Below, piece by piece: positions 17,464 to 26,015 of a stretch of 64,000 nucleotides of DNA. The stretch is from Streptomyces rimosus (GTDB lineage Bacteria > Actinomycetota > Actinomycetes > Streptomycetales > Streptomycetaceae). The notes beneath the pieces are model-generated. The model saw nothing but the letters and a program-made list of their open reading frames with translations, did not search any database and was not told the origin of the DNA. Location: the NCBI RefSeq assembly GCF_008704655.1, contig NZ_CP023688.1, forward strand, positions 248,001 to 312,000. Reading direction: 5' to 3'. Numbering within the stretch: position 1 is the first letter of the stretch; every line of letters starts with the position of its first letter. A program made the translations under genes and the position numbers.

Positions 17464-19422
17464 GTGACCCGGCGCCCACTGCCCCGCATCCTGACCGACA
17501 GCACGCCGGTCGCGCGCGGCCGCGAGTTCGCACGCAGCGCCGCGGACAGCGCCGCCGACGTGTTCCACCCGCTGATCATGATCAGCCGGGGTCTGCGCCG
17601 GCTGCTGGCCGCCGGACGGCGGCGCTGGTCCGACACGCCCGAGGACCGGCGGGGCTCGCTGCTGTTCATGGCCGCCGGCAGTGTCCTGGCGGTGGCGCTG
17701 GTGCCGTACGGCCCGCTGCTCGCGCTGGTCACGCTCATGGGCGCGGCGGCCTGGGCGGGGCGGGAACGATCCGCGGAGGAGCCCGCCGGTCTCGCGGACG
17801 CCGAGACCGACCGGTTGCGGGCGCTGTACGAGGCCCTCGTCCCGTACTTCGCGATCGAGGGCGACCCCACTCCCCTGTACGCCCACGACGGGGACTGGGA
17901 GAGCGTCTTCTCGGACTACGAGTTCGACGAGGCCGGGCGGCCGTCCCGGTTCACGCTGAAGTACCCGCCGTACTTCACCGACGGCGACGCCGCGTCCCGG
18001 GCCCGCATCGAGCAGGTGCTGCACGCCAAGTCGGGCCGCGGCCGGGAGTACCACTTCGCCTGGGACGAGGAGGCGAACCAGCTGACCCTGACGGTACTGC
18101 CCCCGCTGCCCACGGACATCGCGGCGCAGCAGTTCGTGACGACGCACGGGGAGACCGTCCTCGGGTTCACCGACCCGGACGCGGTGCAGCGGACGCTGCC
18201 GGTGACGGCCGGGGAGGCGACGCGGGACGAGCCGCCGGTGATCTGGCGGACCGGGCTGCGCTCGACCGAGCCGCATCTGCTCGTGCTGGGCCGGCCGGGC
18301 GCGGGCGCCACGACCCTGCTGCGATCCATCGCGCTCCAGGCCCTGTTCTACGGCGACGTCCTGGTGATCGACGGCAACGGTACCGGCGAGTACGCGTGCC
18401 TGGCGGGCCGGACCGGCGTCATGGGCGTCGAGACGGGGCTGTCCGGGGCCATGGCGACACTGGAGTGGGCGGCGCACGAGACCGAGCGGCGGCTGATCAC
18501 CGCCAACCGCGCGCGGCAGGCCGGGCAGCAGGCCCCGGACGACATCCGCTGGCCCCTGTGGATCATCATCGACCGGCCGACCGCGCTGGCCCACCTCGCG
18601 GCGGCCGAAGGCCGGGAGGACCCGCAGCGGTTGCTGCAAGTGCCGTTGCGGCACGGCCGGGCCGCGTACGTGACGGTGGTGGTGGCCGACCAGATCGACT
18701 GCGCCGGGATGCTGAGCGAGCCGGTGCTCACGCACACCCGGGCCCGGGTCGTGCTCGGACCGGCCGCGCCGGAGGAGGTGGAGGCGGTGCTCGGGGCGCC
18801 GCCGCACACCACCCCGGCCGCCGACGTACCGCCGGGCCGCGGCTACGCCCGCCTCGGCAGCGGCCCGGTGCACCGCCTCCAAGTCCCGGTCACTCCCGAC
18901 CCGTTCGACGACGCCACGAGCGAAGCACACCGGCAGGCCGTACTGTCCCTCCTCCCAGAACGCGCGGCCGCGGTGGGGGCGGCGGGGGACGCGTGGGGCT
19001 TGGAAGACACGGTGGACGCAGCCGCCATCATGGACGCGGCGGGCGCAGCCGGCACGGTGGGCACGGCGAACATGGCAAGCGTGGTGGACACGGCAGGGGC
19101 GGATCGTACGGCGGAGACGGAGGACGCCGACAACGGCGCCGTCACGAACGGCACGGCCGCTCCGGACAGAACACCCGACCCAACCGCCACGGCCAACCCG
19201 ACCGCCACGGCCAGCCCGAACGAAACGCTCAGCCCGACCGCCACGGCCACCCCAACCACAAAGCCCGACCCAACCGCCACCCCCAAACCAACCGCCCCGA
19301 ACAACACCCCCCGCACCGGCGGAGCCATCGGCGTCGACCTCCTCTTCGGCGGCGTCGCTCCCGCCCCGCCCAGCACCCCGCCCGCCTCCCAGGAGGCCAC
19401 GGTCCCGCCCGAGCGCGCGTAA
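17464..19422 (+). CDS. FtsK/SpoIIIE-like protein with degenerate P-loop and Pro/Thr-rich tail
   Basis: A 652-residue protein. A membrane segment (about 66-98, LLFMAAGSVLAVALVPYG) precedes a cytoplasmic region with an FtsK/Tra-type core. The P-loop position reads GRPGAGATT (about 277), where the usual lysine is Ala; the Walker B segment is LWIIIDRP (about 368). A conserved VIDGNGTGEYACLAGR lies between. Nucleotide binding may therefore be lost or altered. The last 140 residues are low-complexity, with Ala/Gly/Thr runs and PTATANPTATASPNE-type repeats, then an ending GGAIGVDLLFGG. The GTG start has AGGAG five bases upstream. It follows the small membrane protein by 62 bp. Relatives in Streptomyces plasmids and chromosomes are linked to DNA transfer, but no transfer, replication or integrase gene is near. 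Confidence 0.8.
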   Translation: MTRRPLPRILTDSTPVARGREFARSAADSAADVFHPLIMISRGLRRLLAAGRRRWSDTPEDRRGSLLFMAAGSVLAVALVPYGPLLALVTLMGAAAWAGRERSAEEPAGLADAETDRLRALYEALVPYFAIEGDPTPLYAHDGDWESVFSDYEFDEAGRPSRFTLKYPPYFTDGDAASRARIEQVLHAKSGRGREYHFAWDEEANQLTLTVLPPLPTDIAAQQFVTTHGETVLGFTDPDAVQRTLPVTAGEATRDEPPVIWRTGLRSTEPHLLVLGRPGAGATTLLRSIALQALFYGDVLVIDGNGTGEYACLAGRTGVMGVETGLSGAMATLEWAAHETERRLITANRARQAGQQAPDDIRWPLWIIIDRPTALAHLAAAEGREDPQRLLQVPLRHGRAAYVTVVVADQIDCAGMLSEPVLTHTRARVVLGPAAPEEVEAVLGAPPHTTPAADVPPGRGYARLGSGPVHRLQVPVTPDPFDDATSEAHRQAVLSLLPERAAAVGAAGDAWGLEDTVDAAAIMDAAGAAGTVGTANMASVVDTAGADRTAETEDADNGAVTNGTAAPDRTPDPTATANPTATASPNETLSPTATATPTTKPDPTATPKPTAPNNTPRTGGAIGVDLLFGGVAPAPPSTPPASQEATVPPERA

Positions 19423-19443
19423 CCGGGCCGTACGGAAGGGCGG

Positions 19444-19797
19444 TCAGCGGCCGCGCCTCAGCCGTTCCGCCCAGCGGCCGACGGCCCGTCGCGGACGGCG
19501 GGGACCCGGCCGAAGCGGCCGACGCCCCTCCGTACCCGCCCGCCCGGCAACTCCCGGGCCACGTCGCCAGGGGCCGTCGGGCGACAGCACCGGCGCCTCA
19601 CGTTCCGCCTGAGCCTGGATCTCCACATGCGCTTGGTGGGATGTCGCGCGGAACGCCTCCTCGTACGAAGCCAGGGCCGCGCTCATGGCCCCGCCCGCGG
19701 CGCCGCGACGGCGTACGTGCACGGCGAAGCCCGTGCAGAGCGCCAGGACGGCGGCGAAGAAAACGAACAGGATCAGAAACGGAATGATCGAGCCCAT
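19444..19797 (-). CDS. Small single-pass membrane protein with basic tail
   Basis: This 117-residue protein has a single N-terminal membrane segment (SIIPFLILFVFFAAVLALCTGFAV) and a long Arg- and Pro-rich C-terminus. The region between, ASYEEAFRATSHQAHVEIQAQAEREAP, is predicted helical. It is divergent from the HAD gene by 39 bp. No ribosome site is evident before the ATG at 19797. It resembles small hypothetical proteins frequent in Streptomyces; function is unknown. Confidence 0.55.
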   Translation of the reverse strand: MGSIIPFLILFVFFAAVLALCTGFAVHVRRRGAAGGAMSAALASYEEAFRATSHQAHVEIQAQAEREAPVLSPDGPWRRGPGVAGRAGTEGRRPLRPGPRRPRRAVGRWAERLRRGR

Positions 19798-19836
19798 GGG
19801 AAAGAAGACTACTTGGCCGCCCGGTACCGTTCAGGT

Positions 19837-20367
19837 GTGATCGATTCCCGGCTCCCGCTCCTCTTCCTCGACGTGGATGGCCCTCTCCTGCCCTTCGGAG
19901 CGACCAGGGAGCAGCTTCCGGACGGGTATCCGACCTATGAGAGCGGGCACGCGCCCCGGGGAGCCGACGCGAATCCGCTGATCACCAGAATCGATCCGGC
20001 CCACGGCCCCCGCTTCGCGTCGCTCCCCTGCACGCTGGTGTGGGCCACGACGTGGATGTCGGATGCGAACGACTGCGTCGCGCCGTGGCTCGGGCTGCCG
20101 GAACTGCCGGTGGTGGACTGGCCTGAGCCGGACGGCGAGGACCCGCGGGACGGCGTGCACTGGAAGACCCACGCGCTCGTCGACTTGGCCGCCGGCCGCC
20201 CGTTCGCCTGGGTCGACGACGAGATCACCGATGCGGACCGGACGTGGGTGCGGGCGCACCACCCGGGTCCCGCGCTCCTGCACCGCGTCGATGCCCGACT
20301 GGGCCTCACGGACGCCGACTTCACCGCCCTCGACCACTGGCTGCGGGCCATGACCGACAGCCCCTGA
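19837..20367 (+). CDS. HAD-like domain protein
   Basis: This 176-residue protein has the HAD nucleophile motif LFLDVDGPLLPF near the N-terminus, then LVWATTWMSDAND (about 70) and PFAWVDDEI (about 125), which fit HAD motifs II and IV. It resembles the HAD-like domain found in RNA-repair-associated proteins and a common actinobacterial family of unknown substrate. The start is a GTG at 19837 without a clear ribosome site, so a leaderless transcript is possible. It converges on the MocR gene, with 34 bp between stops. Confidence 0.8.
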   Translation: MIDSRLPLLFLDVDGPLLPFGATREQLPDGYPTYESGHAPRGADANPLITRIDPAHGPRFASLPCTLVWATTWMSDANDCVAPWLGLPELPVVDWPEPDGEDPRDGVHWKTHALVDLAAGRPFAWVDDEITDADRTWVRAHHPGPALLHRVDARLGLTDADFTALDHWLRAMTDSP

Positions 20368-20401
20368 CCATGACGACCGCCGCCCACCCCACGGCGCCCC
20401 C

Positions 20402-21904
20402 TCAAGCCACAAAACTCTGCGGCACCTCGACCTCCCCCGCGGCCGTCCCCGTGGCCACATGGTGGGCCGCGACGGCCAGCCGGGAAGCGGCCTCTTCGGC
20501 GACGGCGCCGTTGACCGTGAACGGGAGGCGGACGAAACCCTCGAACGCGCCGTCCACGCCGAAGCGGGGGCCCGAGGGGACCCGTACGCCCAGCCGCTCC
20601 CCCGCCTCCGCGATCCGGGAGCCGGAGAGGCCACCGGTGCGGGCCCACAGGGTGAGGCCGCCGGGCGGCACGCTGAACTCCCAGTCGGGCAGGTGGCGGC
20701 GGACCGCGGCGACGATCGCGTCGCGGTTCTCGCGGGCCTGCGCGCGGCGGATCTCCACGGCCTGTTCCCAGCCGTCGCCTTCCAGGAGCGAGACGATGGC
20801 GAGCTGTTCGATGACCGGCGAGCCGAGGTCGGCGAAGGCGCGGGCGGCGACCAGGCTGCGGATGATGTCGGGGGCGGCCCGTACCCAGCCGATGCGCATC
20901 CCGGCCCAGAACGCCTTGCTGACCGAGCCGACCGTGATGACGGAGCTGCCCGCCGGGTCGAAGGCGCAGACGGAGCGGGGCAGTTCGACGTCGTCCAGGC
21001 GCAGTTCGGCCATGGTCTCGTCGGCGACCAGGACCGTGCCGGCCGCGCGGGCGGCGTCCACCAGGCGGCGGCGCTGGTCCTCGGTGGCGAGGGTGCCGGT
21101 CGGGTTGTGGAAGTCGGCGACGACGTACGCCATGCGGGGCGCCGCGTCCCGCATGACCTGCCGCCAGGCGGGGATGTCCCAGCCCGCGAGCCGGTCGGCG
21201 AGGGCGACGGGCACCAACCGGGCGCCGGCGTCGCGCATCAGCTGGAGGATGTTGGCGTACGAGGGGGAGTCGACGGCGACGCGCTCGCCGGGCCGGGTGA
21301 GCAGGCGGCAGATGGCGGCGACCGCGCCCATGGCGCCGGTGGTGACCATGATCTGTTCGGGCATGGTCGGGATGCCGCGCGCCGTGTAGCGGTCGGCGAG
21401 CGCCTGGCGGAGGGCGGGCAGCCCGGCCGGGTAGTCGCCGTGGGTGTGGGCGTACAGCGGAAGGCTCTCCATGGCGCCCTGCACGCTGCGGGTCAGCCAG
21501 GGTTCGGGGGCCGGGAGGGCGGCGCAGCCGAGGTCGATCATGGAGCCGACGGCTTCCGGCGGCAGCGGTTCCAGGCCGCGGGTGGGCAGCGGGTTCCCGG
21601 CGGGTACGGCGGTCCAGCTGCCCGAGCCGCGGCGGGACTCCAGGAAGCCCTCGGCGCGCAGCGCCTCGTATGCCGCGGCGACGGTCGTACGGCTCACGGA
21701 GAGCGCGGCGGCCAGCTCGCGTTCCGCGGGCAGGCGGGCGGCGACCGGCACGCGGCCTTCCAGGACGAGCAGGCGTACGCCGTCCGCGAGGCCGCGGTAG
21801 GCGGGGACCCGCCGGCCGGCCGGGGTGACGGTGTCGCGGGAGTCCTGCGACCGGAGCAGCCGGGCGAGTTGCGACGCGCCTACCGCTGAAGTCCACTGCG
21901 CCAT
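20402..21904 (-). CDS. MocR-family GntR regulator with aminotransferase-like domain (YczR type)
   Basis: This 500-residue PLP-dependent regulator has an N-terminal winged helix (RLPAERELAAALSVSRTTVAAAYEALRAEGF, about 50-85) and a class I aminotransferase fold. The PLP lysine is in GSVSKAFWAGMRIGW (about residue 330), with DFHNPTG and VADETM upstream. It is divergent from a YczE-type membrane protein, the standard genetic arrangement of the YczR/YczE pair, so it probably controls that gene in response to a PLP-related or amino-compound signal. The frame extends to 21949, but the ATG at 21904 gives the usual N-terminus. GGTGGA lies 11 bases upstream. Confidence 0.92.
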   Translation of the reverse strand: MAQWTSAVGASQLARLLRSQDSRDTVTPAGRRVPAYRGLADGVRLLVLEGRVPVAARLPAERELAAALSVSRTTVAAAYEALRAEGFLESRRGSGSWTAVPAGNPLPTRGLEPLPPEAVGSMIDLGCAALPAPEPWLTRSVQGAMESLPLYAHTHGDYPAGLPALRQALADRYTARGIPTMPEQIMVTTGAMGAVAAICRLLTRPGERVAVDSPSYANILQLMRDAGARLVPVALADRLAGWDIPAWRQVMRDAAPRMAYVVADFHNPTGTLATEDQRRRLVDAARAAGTVLVADETMAELRLDDVELPRSVCAFDPAGSSVITVGSVSKAFWAGMRIGWVRAAPDIIRSLVAARAFADLGSPVIEQLAIVSLLEGDGWEQAVEIRRAQARENRDAIVAAVRRHLPDWEFSVPPGGLTLWARTGGLSGSRIAEAGERLGVRVPSGPRFGVDGAFEGFVRLPFTVNGAVAEEAASRLAVAAHHVATGTAAGEVEVPQSFVA

Positions 21905-22004
21905 CGCGAGCAGTCCACCTTTCCCGAATTGGCCATGGAACCTGATCAACTACGCGCCACAGAGTGTCATGCGTCAGTCCAATCATGCCAGGAGGGGGAA
22001 GATT
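21905..22004. promoter_or_regulatory. Candidate YczR operator region between the divergent pair
   Basis: This 100-bp region lies between the regulator and its partner. It carries ATTGG on the plus strand near 21929 and CCAAT on the plus strand (ATTGG on the minus strand) near 21979, that is, an inverted pair about 45 bp apart. MocR proteins often bind widely spaced direct or inverted half-sites. AGGAGG at 21990-21995 serves the YczE gene. The site assignment is tentative. Confidence 0.35.
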
Positions 22005-22727
22005 TTGTTCAGCATGCGGAGTTCGGCAGCCACTGGGGAGAGCGGCGGGGAGGAGGGCGCCCGGAAGGACCGGGCGGCCGGGCGGCGGCTGCCGCGCCGC
22101 CTCGTCCACCTCTACACCGGGCTGGTCCTCTACGGCCTCAGCATGGGCCTGCAGCTGCGCGCGGGCCTCGGCCTGGAGCCGTGGAGCGTCCTCAACCAGG
22201 GCATCTCCCGCCATACGGGCCTGTCGATCGGCACCGTCACCATCGTCTCCGGCGCGCTGATCCTGCTCCTGTGGATCCCGCTGCGGCAGCGCCCCGGCCT
22301 GGGGACGGTCTCCAACGTCGTCATCCTGGGCCTGGTGATGGACGCGACGCTCGCGCTCGTACCGGACATCTCGGCCCTCGCCGTCCGCATCCCGCTGCTG
22401 ATCACCGCGATACTGCTGAACGGCATGGCGACCGGGCTCTACATTTCCGCCCGCTTCGGCCCCGGGCCGCGGGACGGGCTGATGACCGGCCTGCACCACC
22501 GTACGGGCCGGCCGCTGCGCCTCGTGCGGACGTGCATCGAGGTCACCGTGCTCGCCGCCGGTTTCGCGCTCGGGGGTTCGCTGGGCGTGGGCACCGTGCT
22601 GTACGCGCTGGCCATCGGCCCGCTGGCCCAGTTCTCGCTGCGCTTCTTCACCATCGAAGGACCGGGCGGGCGGATCGTGGCGTCGTCCACGCCGGCGCCG
22701 GAGCCCGCACCGCTCCCCCACGGCTGA
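22005..22727 (+). CDS. YczE-family membrane protein
   Basis: This 240-residue protein has about five hydrophobic helices, including LVHLYTGLVLYGLSMGLQLR, IGTVTIVSGALILLLWIPL, VIILG-like and ISARFGPGPRDGLMTGLHHR, the last being typical of YczE (BitT/YczE) proteins. The TTG start at 22005 places AGGAGG nine bases upstream; the ATG at 22014 has the same site 18 bases away, so TTG is preferred. It is divergent from a MocR regulator. The transport or sensing role of YczE is not established. Confidence 0.88.
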   Translation: MFSMRSSAATGESGGEEGARKDRAAGRRLPRRLVHLYTGLVLYGLSMGLQLRAGLGLEPWSVLNQGISRHTGLSIGTVTIVSGALILLLWIPLRQRPGLGTVSNVVILGLVMDATLALVPDISALAVRIPLLITAILLNGMATGLYISARFGPGPRDGLMTGLHHRTGRPLRLVRTCIEVTVLAAGFALGGSLGVGTVLYALAIGPLAQFSLRFFTIEGPGGRIVASSTPAPEPAPLPHG

Positions 22728-22897
22728 GTCCAACTTCGTTGCGTCGGTGCCGGTTCGTCGCCGTATGCCCCTCCCGGCGCCGGCCCCCCGACCTCCTTGC
22801 GGGCTCCCTGCCGACTGTTAGGCTCGCCGCGCCAACCACCCGCCTGAGCTGGCCTTTTACTGTCCGGCGGGTGGGCACCGACCGGAGGGAGCGCAGG

Positions 22898-23824
22898 GTG
22901 AAGATCGGGGTCAACATCCTCAACTACGGGGCGGACACCACCCCCGAGGGCATGGAGACGTGGGTGCGCGGCGCCGAGGAACTCGGCTACCACCTGGCGA
23001 TGATCTCCGACCATGTGACCCAGCCCCCGGAGGTCGCGGACGCCTTCCCGGCCCCGTTCTACGACCCGTTCACCACGCTGGCCTGGCTCGCCGGGCGGAC
23101 GACCACCATCGAGCTGGGCACCACGGTGGTGGTGCTCCCGTACCGGTACCCGCTCCAGACCGCCCGTGTGACGGCCAACCTGGACCGGTTCAGCGGCGGC
23201 CGGCTCGTGTTCGGGGTGGGCATCGGCTGGTCGCGGCAGGAGTACGAGGCGCTCGGCATCGACTTCGCGGCCCGCGGTCGGATCACCGACGAGTATCTGA
23301 CCTGCATCAAGGAGCACTGGACACAGTCGGTCGTCTCCTTCCGGGGCGAGCACGCCGCGTACTCCGGCATCACCACCGGGCCCGCCCCGGTGCGCCGCCC
23401 GCACCCGCCGGTCTGGGTCGGCGGCCTCAGTGACGCCGCGCTGCGCCGTGCCGGACGCTTCGGGGACGCCTGGCACCCGTACACGCTGGGCGCGGACGCG
23501 ATCCGCGAGCGGCTGCCGGTCCTGGAGGCCGCGGCGGAGGCGGCCGGCCGCCCGACGCCCGCGGTGACGCCGCGGATCGCGCTGCACCTCACGGAGCGGC
23601 CGGTGGACGCGGCGTCCCGCCTGCCGGGGCACGGGACGGTCGACCAGGTCCGCGCCGACCTGGCCGCACTGGCGGAGCTGGACGTCCCGTACGTCGTCCT
23701 CGACACGTTCCTGTCGAGCTACGCCGGGCCGGTCCCGCCGGAGGAGAGCCCCCGGCACGACCTCGCCCAGCTGGAGACCGCGGCCGAGCGGATCTTCGAC
23801 CTTCCGGGAGAGACGCTGCGCTGA
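22898..23824 (+). CDS. LLM-class flavin/F420-dependent oxidoreductase
   Basis: This 308-residue TIM-barrel oxidoreductase of the luciferase-like family probably uses F420 or FMN. Typical segments are IGVNILNYG at strand 1, YHLAMISDHVTQPP, IELGTTVVVLPYRYP, LDRFSGGRLVFGVGIGWSRQEYEALG and PVWVGGLSDAALRRA. The start GTG at 22898 has GGAGGGAGCGCAG upstream. It is monocistronic. The substrate is unknown; the family ranges over mycothiol, ketone and antibiotic reactions. Confidence 0.9.
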   Translation: MKIGVNILNYGADTTPEGMETWVRGAEELGYHLAMISDHVTQPPEVADAFPAPFYDPFTTLAWLAGRTTTIELGTTVVVLPYRYPLQTARVTANLDRFSGGRLVFGVGIGWSRQEYEALGIDFAARGRITDEYLTCIKEHWTQSVVSFRGEHAAYSGITTGPAPVRRPHPPVWVGGLSDAALRRAGRFGDAWHPYTLGADAIRERLPVLEAAAEAAGRPTPAVTPRIALHLTERPVDAASRLPGHGTVDQVRADLAALAELDVPYVVLDTFLSSYAGPVPPEESPRHDLAQLETAAERIFDLPGETLR

Positions 23825-23951
23825 CGGCGGGCGGGCCGGACGCGCCCCGCGTGCACCGGTACGGCCCCGTCGCCGGCCGGTCACGCCACGGACGCCGCCC
23901 CGTGGCCGGTTGCCGACGCGCCGTACACCCGCCCTGTATATCCTCTGGCCA

Positions 23952-24773
23952 ATGCGCTCCCAGCAGTTGGCCGGCCGCGGCTTCCCCGTACGCCACCCCT
24001 ATCTCGACCATCCGGTTCCGCTCGCCTTCGCCCACCGGGGCGGCGCGGCGGACGGGCTGGAGAACACCGCCGCGGCCTTCCGGCGCGCGGTGGCGCTCGG
24101 CTACCGCTACCTGGAGACCGATGTGCACGCCACGTCGGACGGCCGGCTCGTGGCCTTCCACGACGCGACGCTGGACCGGGTCACGGACAGCGGCGGCGCG
24201 ATCGGCCGCCTTCCCTGGCGGGCGGTCCGCCGGGCGCGGGTGGCCGGGCGGGAGCCGCTGCCGCTCTTCGAGGAGCTGCTGGAGGAGTTTCCGCAGGCCC
24301 GCTGGAATGTCGACATCAAGGCGGAGGCGGCACTGCGGCCGCTGCTGGACCTGCTGCGCCGTACGGACGCCTGGGACCGGGTGTGTGTCGGGTCGTTCTC
24401 GGAGGCCCGGGTCGCGCGGGCGCAGCGGCTGGCCGGCCCCCGGCTGGCGACCTCGCTCGGGACGCGCGGCGTGCTGGGGCTGCGGATGCGCTCGTACGGC
24501 CGGGGCGTACCCCTGGACCGGCTGCTGGGGGCGGCGGTCCGGCGCAACGCGGTCTGTGTGCAGGTGCCGGAGCGGCAGTCCGGGATCCGGGTGGTGGATC
24601 CGCTGCTGATCCGGGCCGCGCACGTGCGGCGTTTGCAGGTGCATGTGTGGACGGTGAATGATCCGCGGCGGATGGCGGCGCTGCTGGACCTCGGGGTCGA
24701 CGGGATCATGACCGATGACCTCGCGGCCCTGCGGAAGGTGCTGACCGCCCGGGACTCCTGGCCCGCCGAGTGA
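23952..24773 (+). CDS. Glycerophosphodiester phosphodiesterase family protein
   Basis: This 273-residue enzyme is of the GDPD type, which hydrolyses glycerophosphodiesters to sn-glycerol 3-phosphate and an alcohol. Catalytic motifs are LAFAHRGG (His), GLENTAAAFRRAVALGYRYLE (Glu), TDVHATSDGRLVAFHD (Asp and second His) and NVDIKAEA (third acid). No signal peptide is visible, so it is cytoplasmic. The ATG at 23952 is chosen because it just precedes the fold; no strong ribosome site precedes it, and the frame continues to 23910. The rbpA gene lies downstream on the same strand but after 392 bp with its own promoter. Confidence 0.9.
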   Translation: MRSQQLAGRGFPVRHPYLDHPVPLAFAHRGGAADGLENTAAAFRRAVALGYRYLETDVHATSDGRLVAFHDATLDRVTDSGGAIGRLPWRAVRRARVAGREPLPLFEELLEEFPQARWNVDIKAEAALRPLLDLLRRTDAWDRVCVGSFSEARVARAQRLAGPRLATSLGTRGVLGLRMRSYGRGVPLDRLLGAAVRRNAVCVQVPERQSGIRVVDPLLIRAAHVRRLQVHVWTVNDPRRMAALLDLGVDGIMTDDLAALRKVLTARDSWPAE

Positions 24774-25077
24774 GGCCCGTACGCCCGGCGGAGCGGGTCC
24801 GCGCCGCTCTGACGAGCTGTTACCAGAGCCCCATGGCCCCGGCGATGGGGACCCTGATTTACGGATGGCGGCTGCGGGCCGGTAGTGTACGCCTTTGGCT
24901 CACCAGGCGGACCGTTACTGCGCGCTGAACTGTAGAAAGCGCTGGGTGACATCTGCTGCCAGATGTGACAAACCGGGCATTGGTGGGTACAACAAGGGGC
25001 GGCACGAAGGAAGGCAGCGGCGCGCAGCGCCTCCATCAGGCGGTGGTGGGCGACGGGTGGGCACATATCCCGGTATC
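24774..25077. other. Gene-free region upstream of rbpA with small inverted repeats
   Basis: This space follows the GDPD gene. It holds a CCCCAT...ATGGGG inverted repeat near 24829-24850 and a perfect 7-bp inverted repeat ACATCTG-ctgc-CAGATGT at 24949-24966. The sigma-R-type promoter follows. No gene is supported. The repeats could be a terminator and an operator, respectively, but neither is assigned. Confidence 0.45.
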
Positions 25078-25104
25078 GGGAATCTTCACCGCCGACCGGA
25101 CGTT
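25078..25104 (+). promoter_or_regulatory. Sigma-R-type promoter of rbpA
   Basis: GGGAAT (25078-25083) is followed after exactly 18 bases by GTT (25102-25104), the known oxidative-stress sigma-R pattern GGAAT-N18-GTT. rbpA in Streptomyces is a member of the disulphide-stress regulon, so the placement agrees with established knowledge. The transcription start would lie about 55 bp before the ATG. Confidence 0.85.
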
Positions 25105-25165
25105 GACCGGATGACGACGACAGCGACACCTGTCCTGTGGGCGACAAGCCCGGGAGGCACGATTC

Positions 25166-25549
25166 ATGAGTGAGCGAGCTCTTCGCGGCACGCGACTTGT
25201 GGTGACCAGCTACGAGACCGACCGCGGCATCGACCTGGCCCCGCGCCAGGCGGTGGAGTACGCATGCCAGAACGGACATCGATTCGAGATGCCGTTCTCG
25301 GTAGAGGCCGAGATTCCGTCGGAGTGGGAGTGCAAGGTATGTGGTGCACAAGCCCTCCTGGTGGATGGCGATGGCCCTGAAGAGAAGAAGGGCAAGCCCG
25401 CGCGTACGCACTGGGACATGCTCATGGAGCGGCGCACCCGCGAGGAGCTGGAGGAGGTGCTGGCCGAGCGGCTGGCCGTCCTGCGTTCCGGAACCATGAA
25501 CATTGCCGTGCACCCGCGCGACAACAACAACAGTCGCAAGTCCGCCTGA
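25166..25549 (+). CDS. rbpA: RNA polymerase-binding protein RbpA
   Basis: This 127-residue protein binds RNA polymerase and the principal sigma factor HrdB and helps form the open complex in actinobacteria. The zinc ligands fit C34, H38, C56 and C59 (in YACQNGHRF and ECKVCG). The central basic and C-terminal sigma-interacting regions (KKGKPARTHWDMLMERR, EELEEVLAERLAVLR) match RbpA exactly. The ATG at 25166 is preceded by GGGAGGCACGATTC. The sigma-R-type promoter upstream and the perfect terminator downstream make it monocistronic. Length and residues are those of a functional protein. Confidence 0.97.
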   Translation: MSERALRGTRLVVTSYETDRGIDLAPRQAVEYACQNGHRFEMPFSVEAEIPSEWECKVCGAQALLVDGDGPEEKKGKPARTHWDMLMERRTREELEEVLAERLAVLRSGTMNIAVHPRDNNNSRKSA

Positions 25550-25571
25550 CGAACGGACGCACGACCGCGTA

Positions 25572-25614
25572 CGGGCCGGGGCCACTGCACCACGCAGTGG
25601 CCCCGGCCCGTTTT
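25572..25614 (+). terminator. Intrinsic terminator of rbpA
   Basis: A perfect 17-bp stem (25572-25588 with 25594-25610) with a 5-base ACCAC loop is followed immediately by TTTT. It ends the rbpA transcript. Confidence 0.93.
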
Positions 25615-25734
25615 CGCACCTCGGCGGCCCGGCAGGGGTGTGCGCGAGGTCACTCCCGGCCCACGGAATCATCCGGGCCGCCACAGCGCTGTACCGGTCG
25701 CGGGTGCCGGTGGGACAGTGTCCCCGGGCCTCAC

Positions 25735-25856
25735 CATTCGCCCGTGGGGACGATCGTTCGGCTGAAGCCCCACGGAGCCTTTCGCCGAGAGGCGACCGCC
25801 ATCGGTATCCGCCCTTCGGACCGCCCCGGCCAGTACCCCCGACTGGCCGGGGCTTT
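25735..25856 (+). ncRNA. Candidate small RNA downstream of rbpA
   Basis: Three hairpins in series lie on the plus strand: CCGTGGGG/CCCCACGG (25742-25775), a small TCGCC-GAGA-GGCGA stem (around 25781-25794) and GCCCCGGCCAGT/ACTGGCCGGGGC (25823-25853), the last with a loop of A, five C and G. TTTCTC follows. The rbpA transcript is already ended at 25614, so a second plus-strand terminator implies a separate transcript with no coding frame. C-rich loops recall the actinobacterial 6C RNA family, but the match was not verified. Start and promoter are not defined. Confidence 0.4.
25823..25856 (+). terminator. Terminator-like hairpin at the end of the candidate sRNA
   Basis: A perfect 12-bp stem (25823-25834 with 25842-25853) with a 7-base loop is followed by TTTCTC on the plus strand. 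Confidence 0.75.
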
Positions 25857-26015
25857 CTCATACGGCGGAGTGCCTCACGCATTCGTACGGCGGGGCGCCC
25901 AAACGCATCGGGCCGGGACAGGCCCAGCCGCACCGCTACGGAGTGCCACACACCGCACGCGCTGTGTGCGCCCCCGTATCCAAGGGGCCCTCCCCCGCCG
26001 TCAGTTACCGCCCCT

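Noticed and set aside
17207..19422. Integrative conjugative element
   Set aside because: Only an FtsK-like protein and a small membrane protein are present; there is no integrase, excisionase, replication gene or attachment repeat.
19935..22733. 932-codon minus-strand frame
   Set aside because: Spans three real genes in two directions and has no domain; a high-GC frame artefact.
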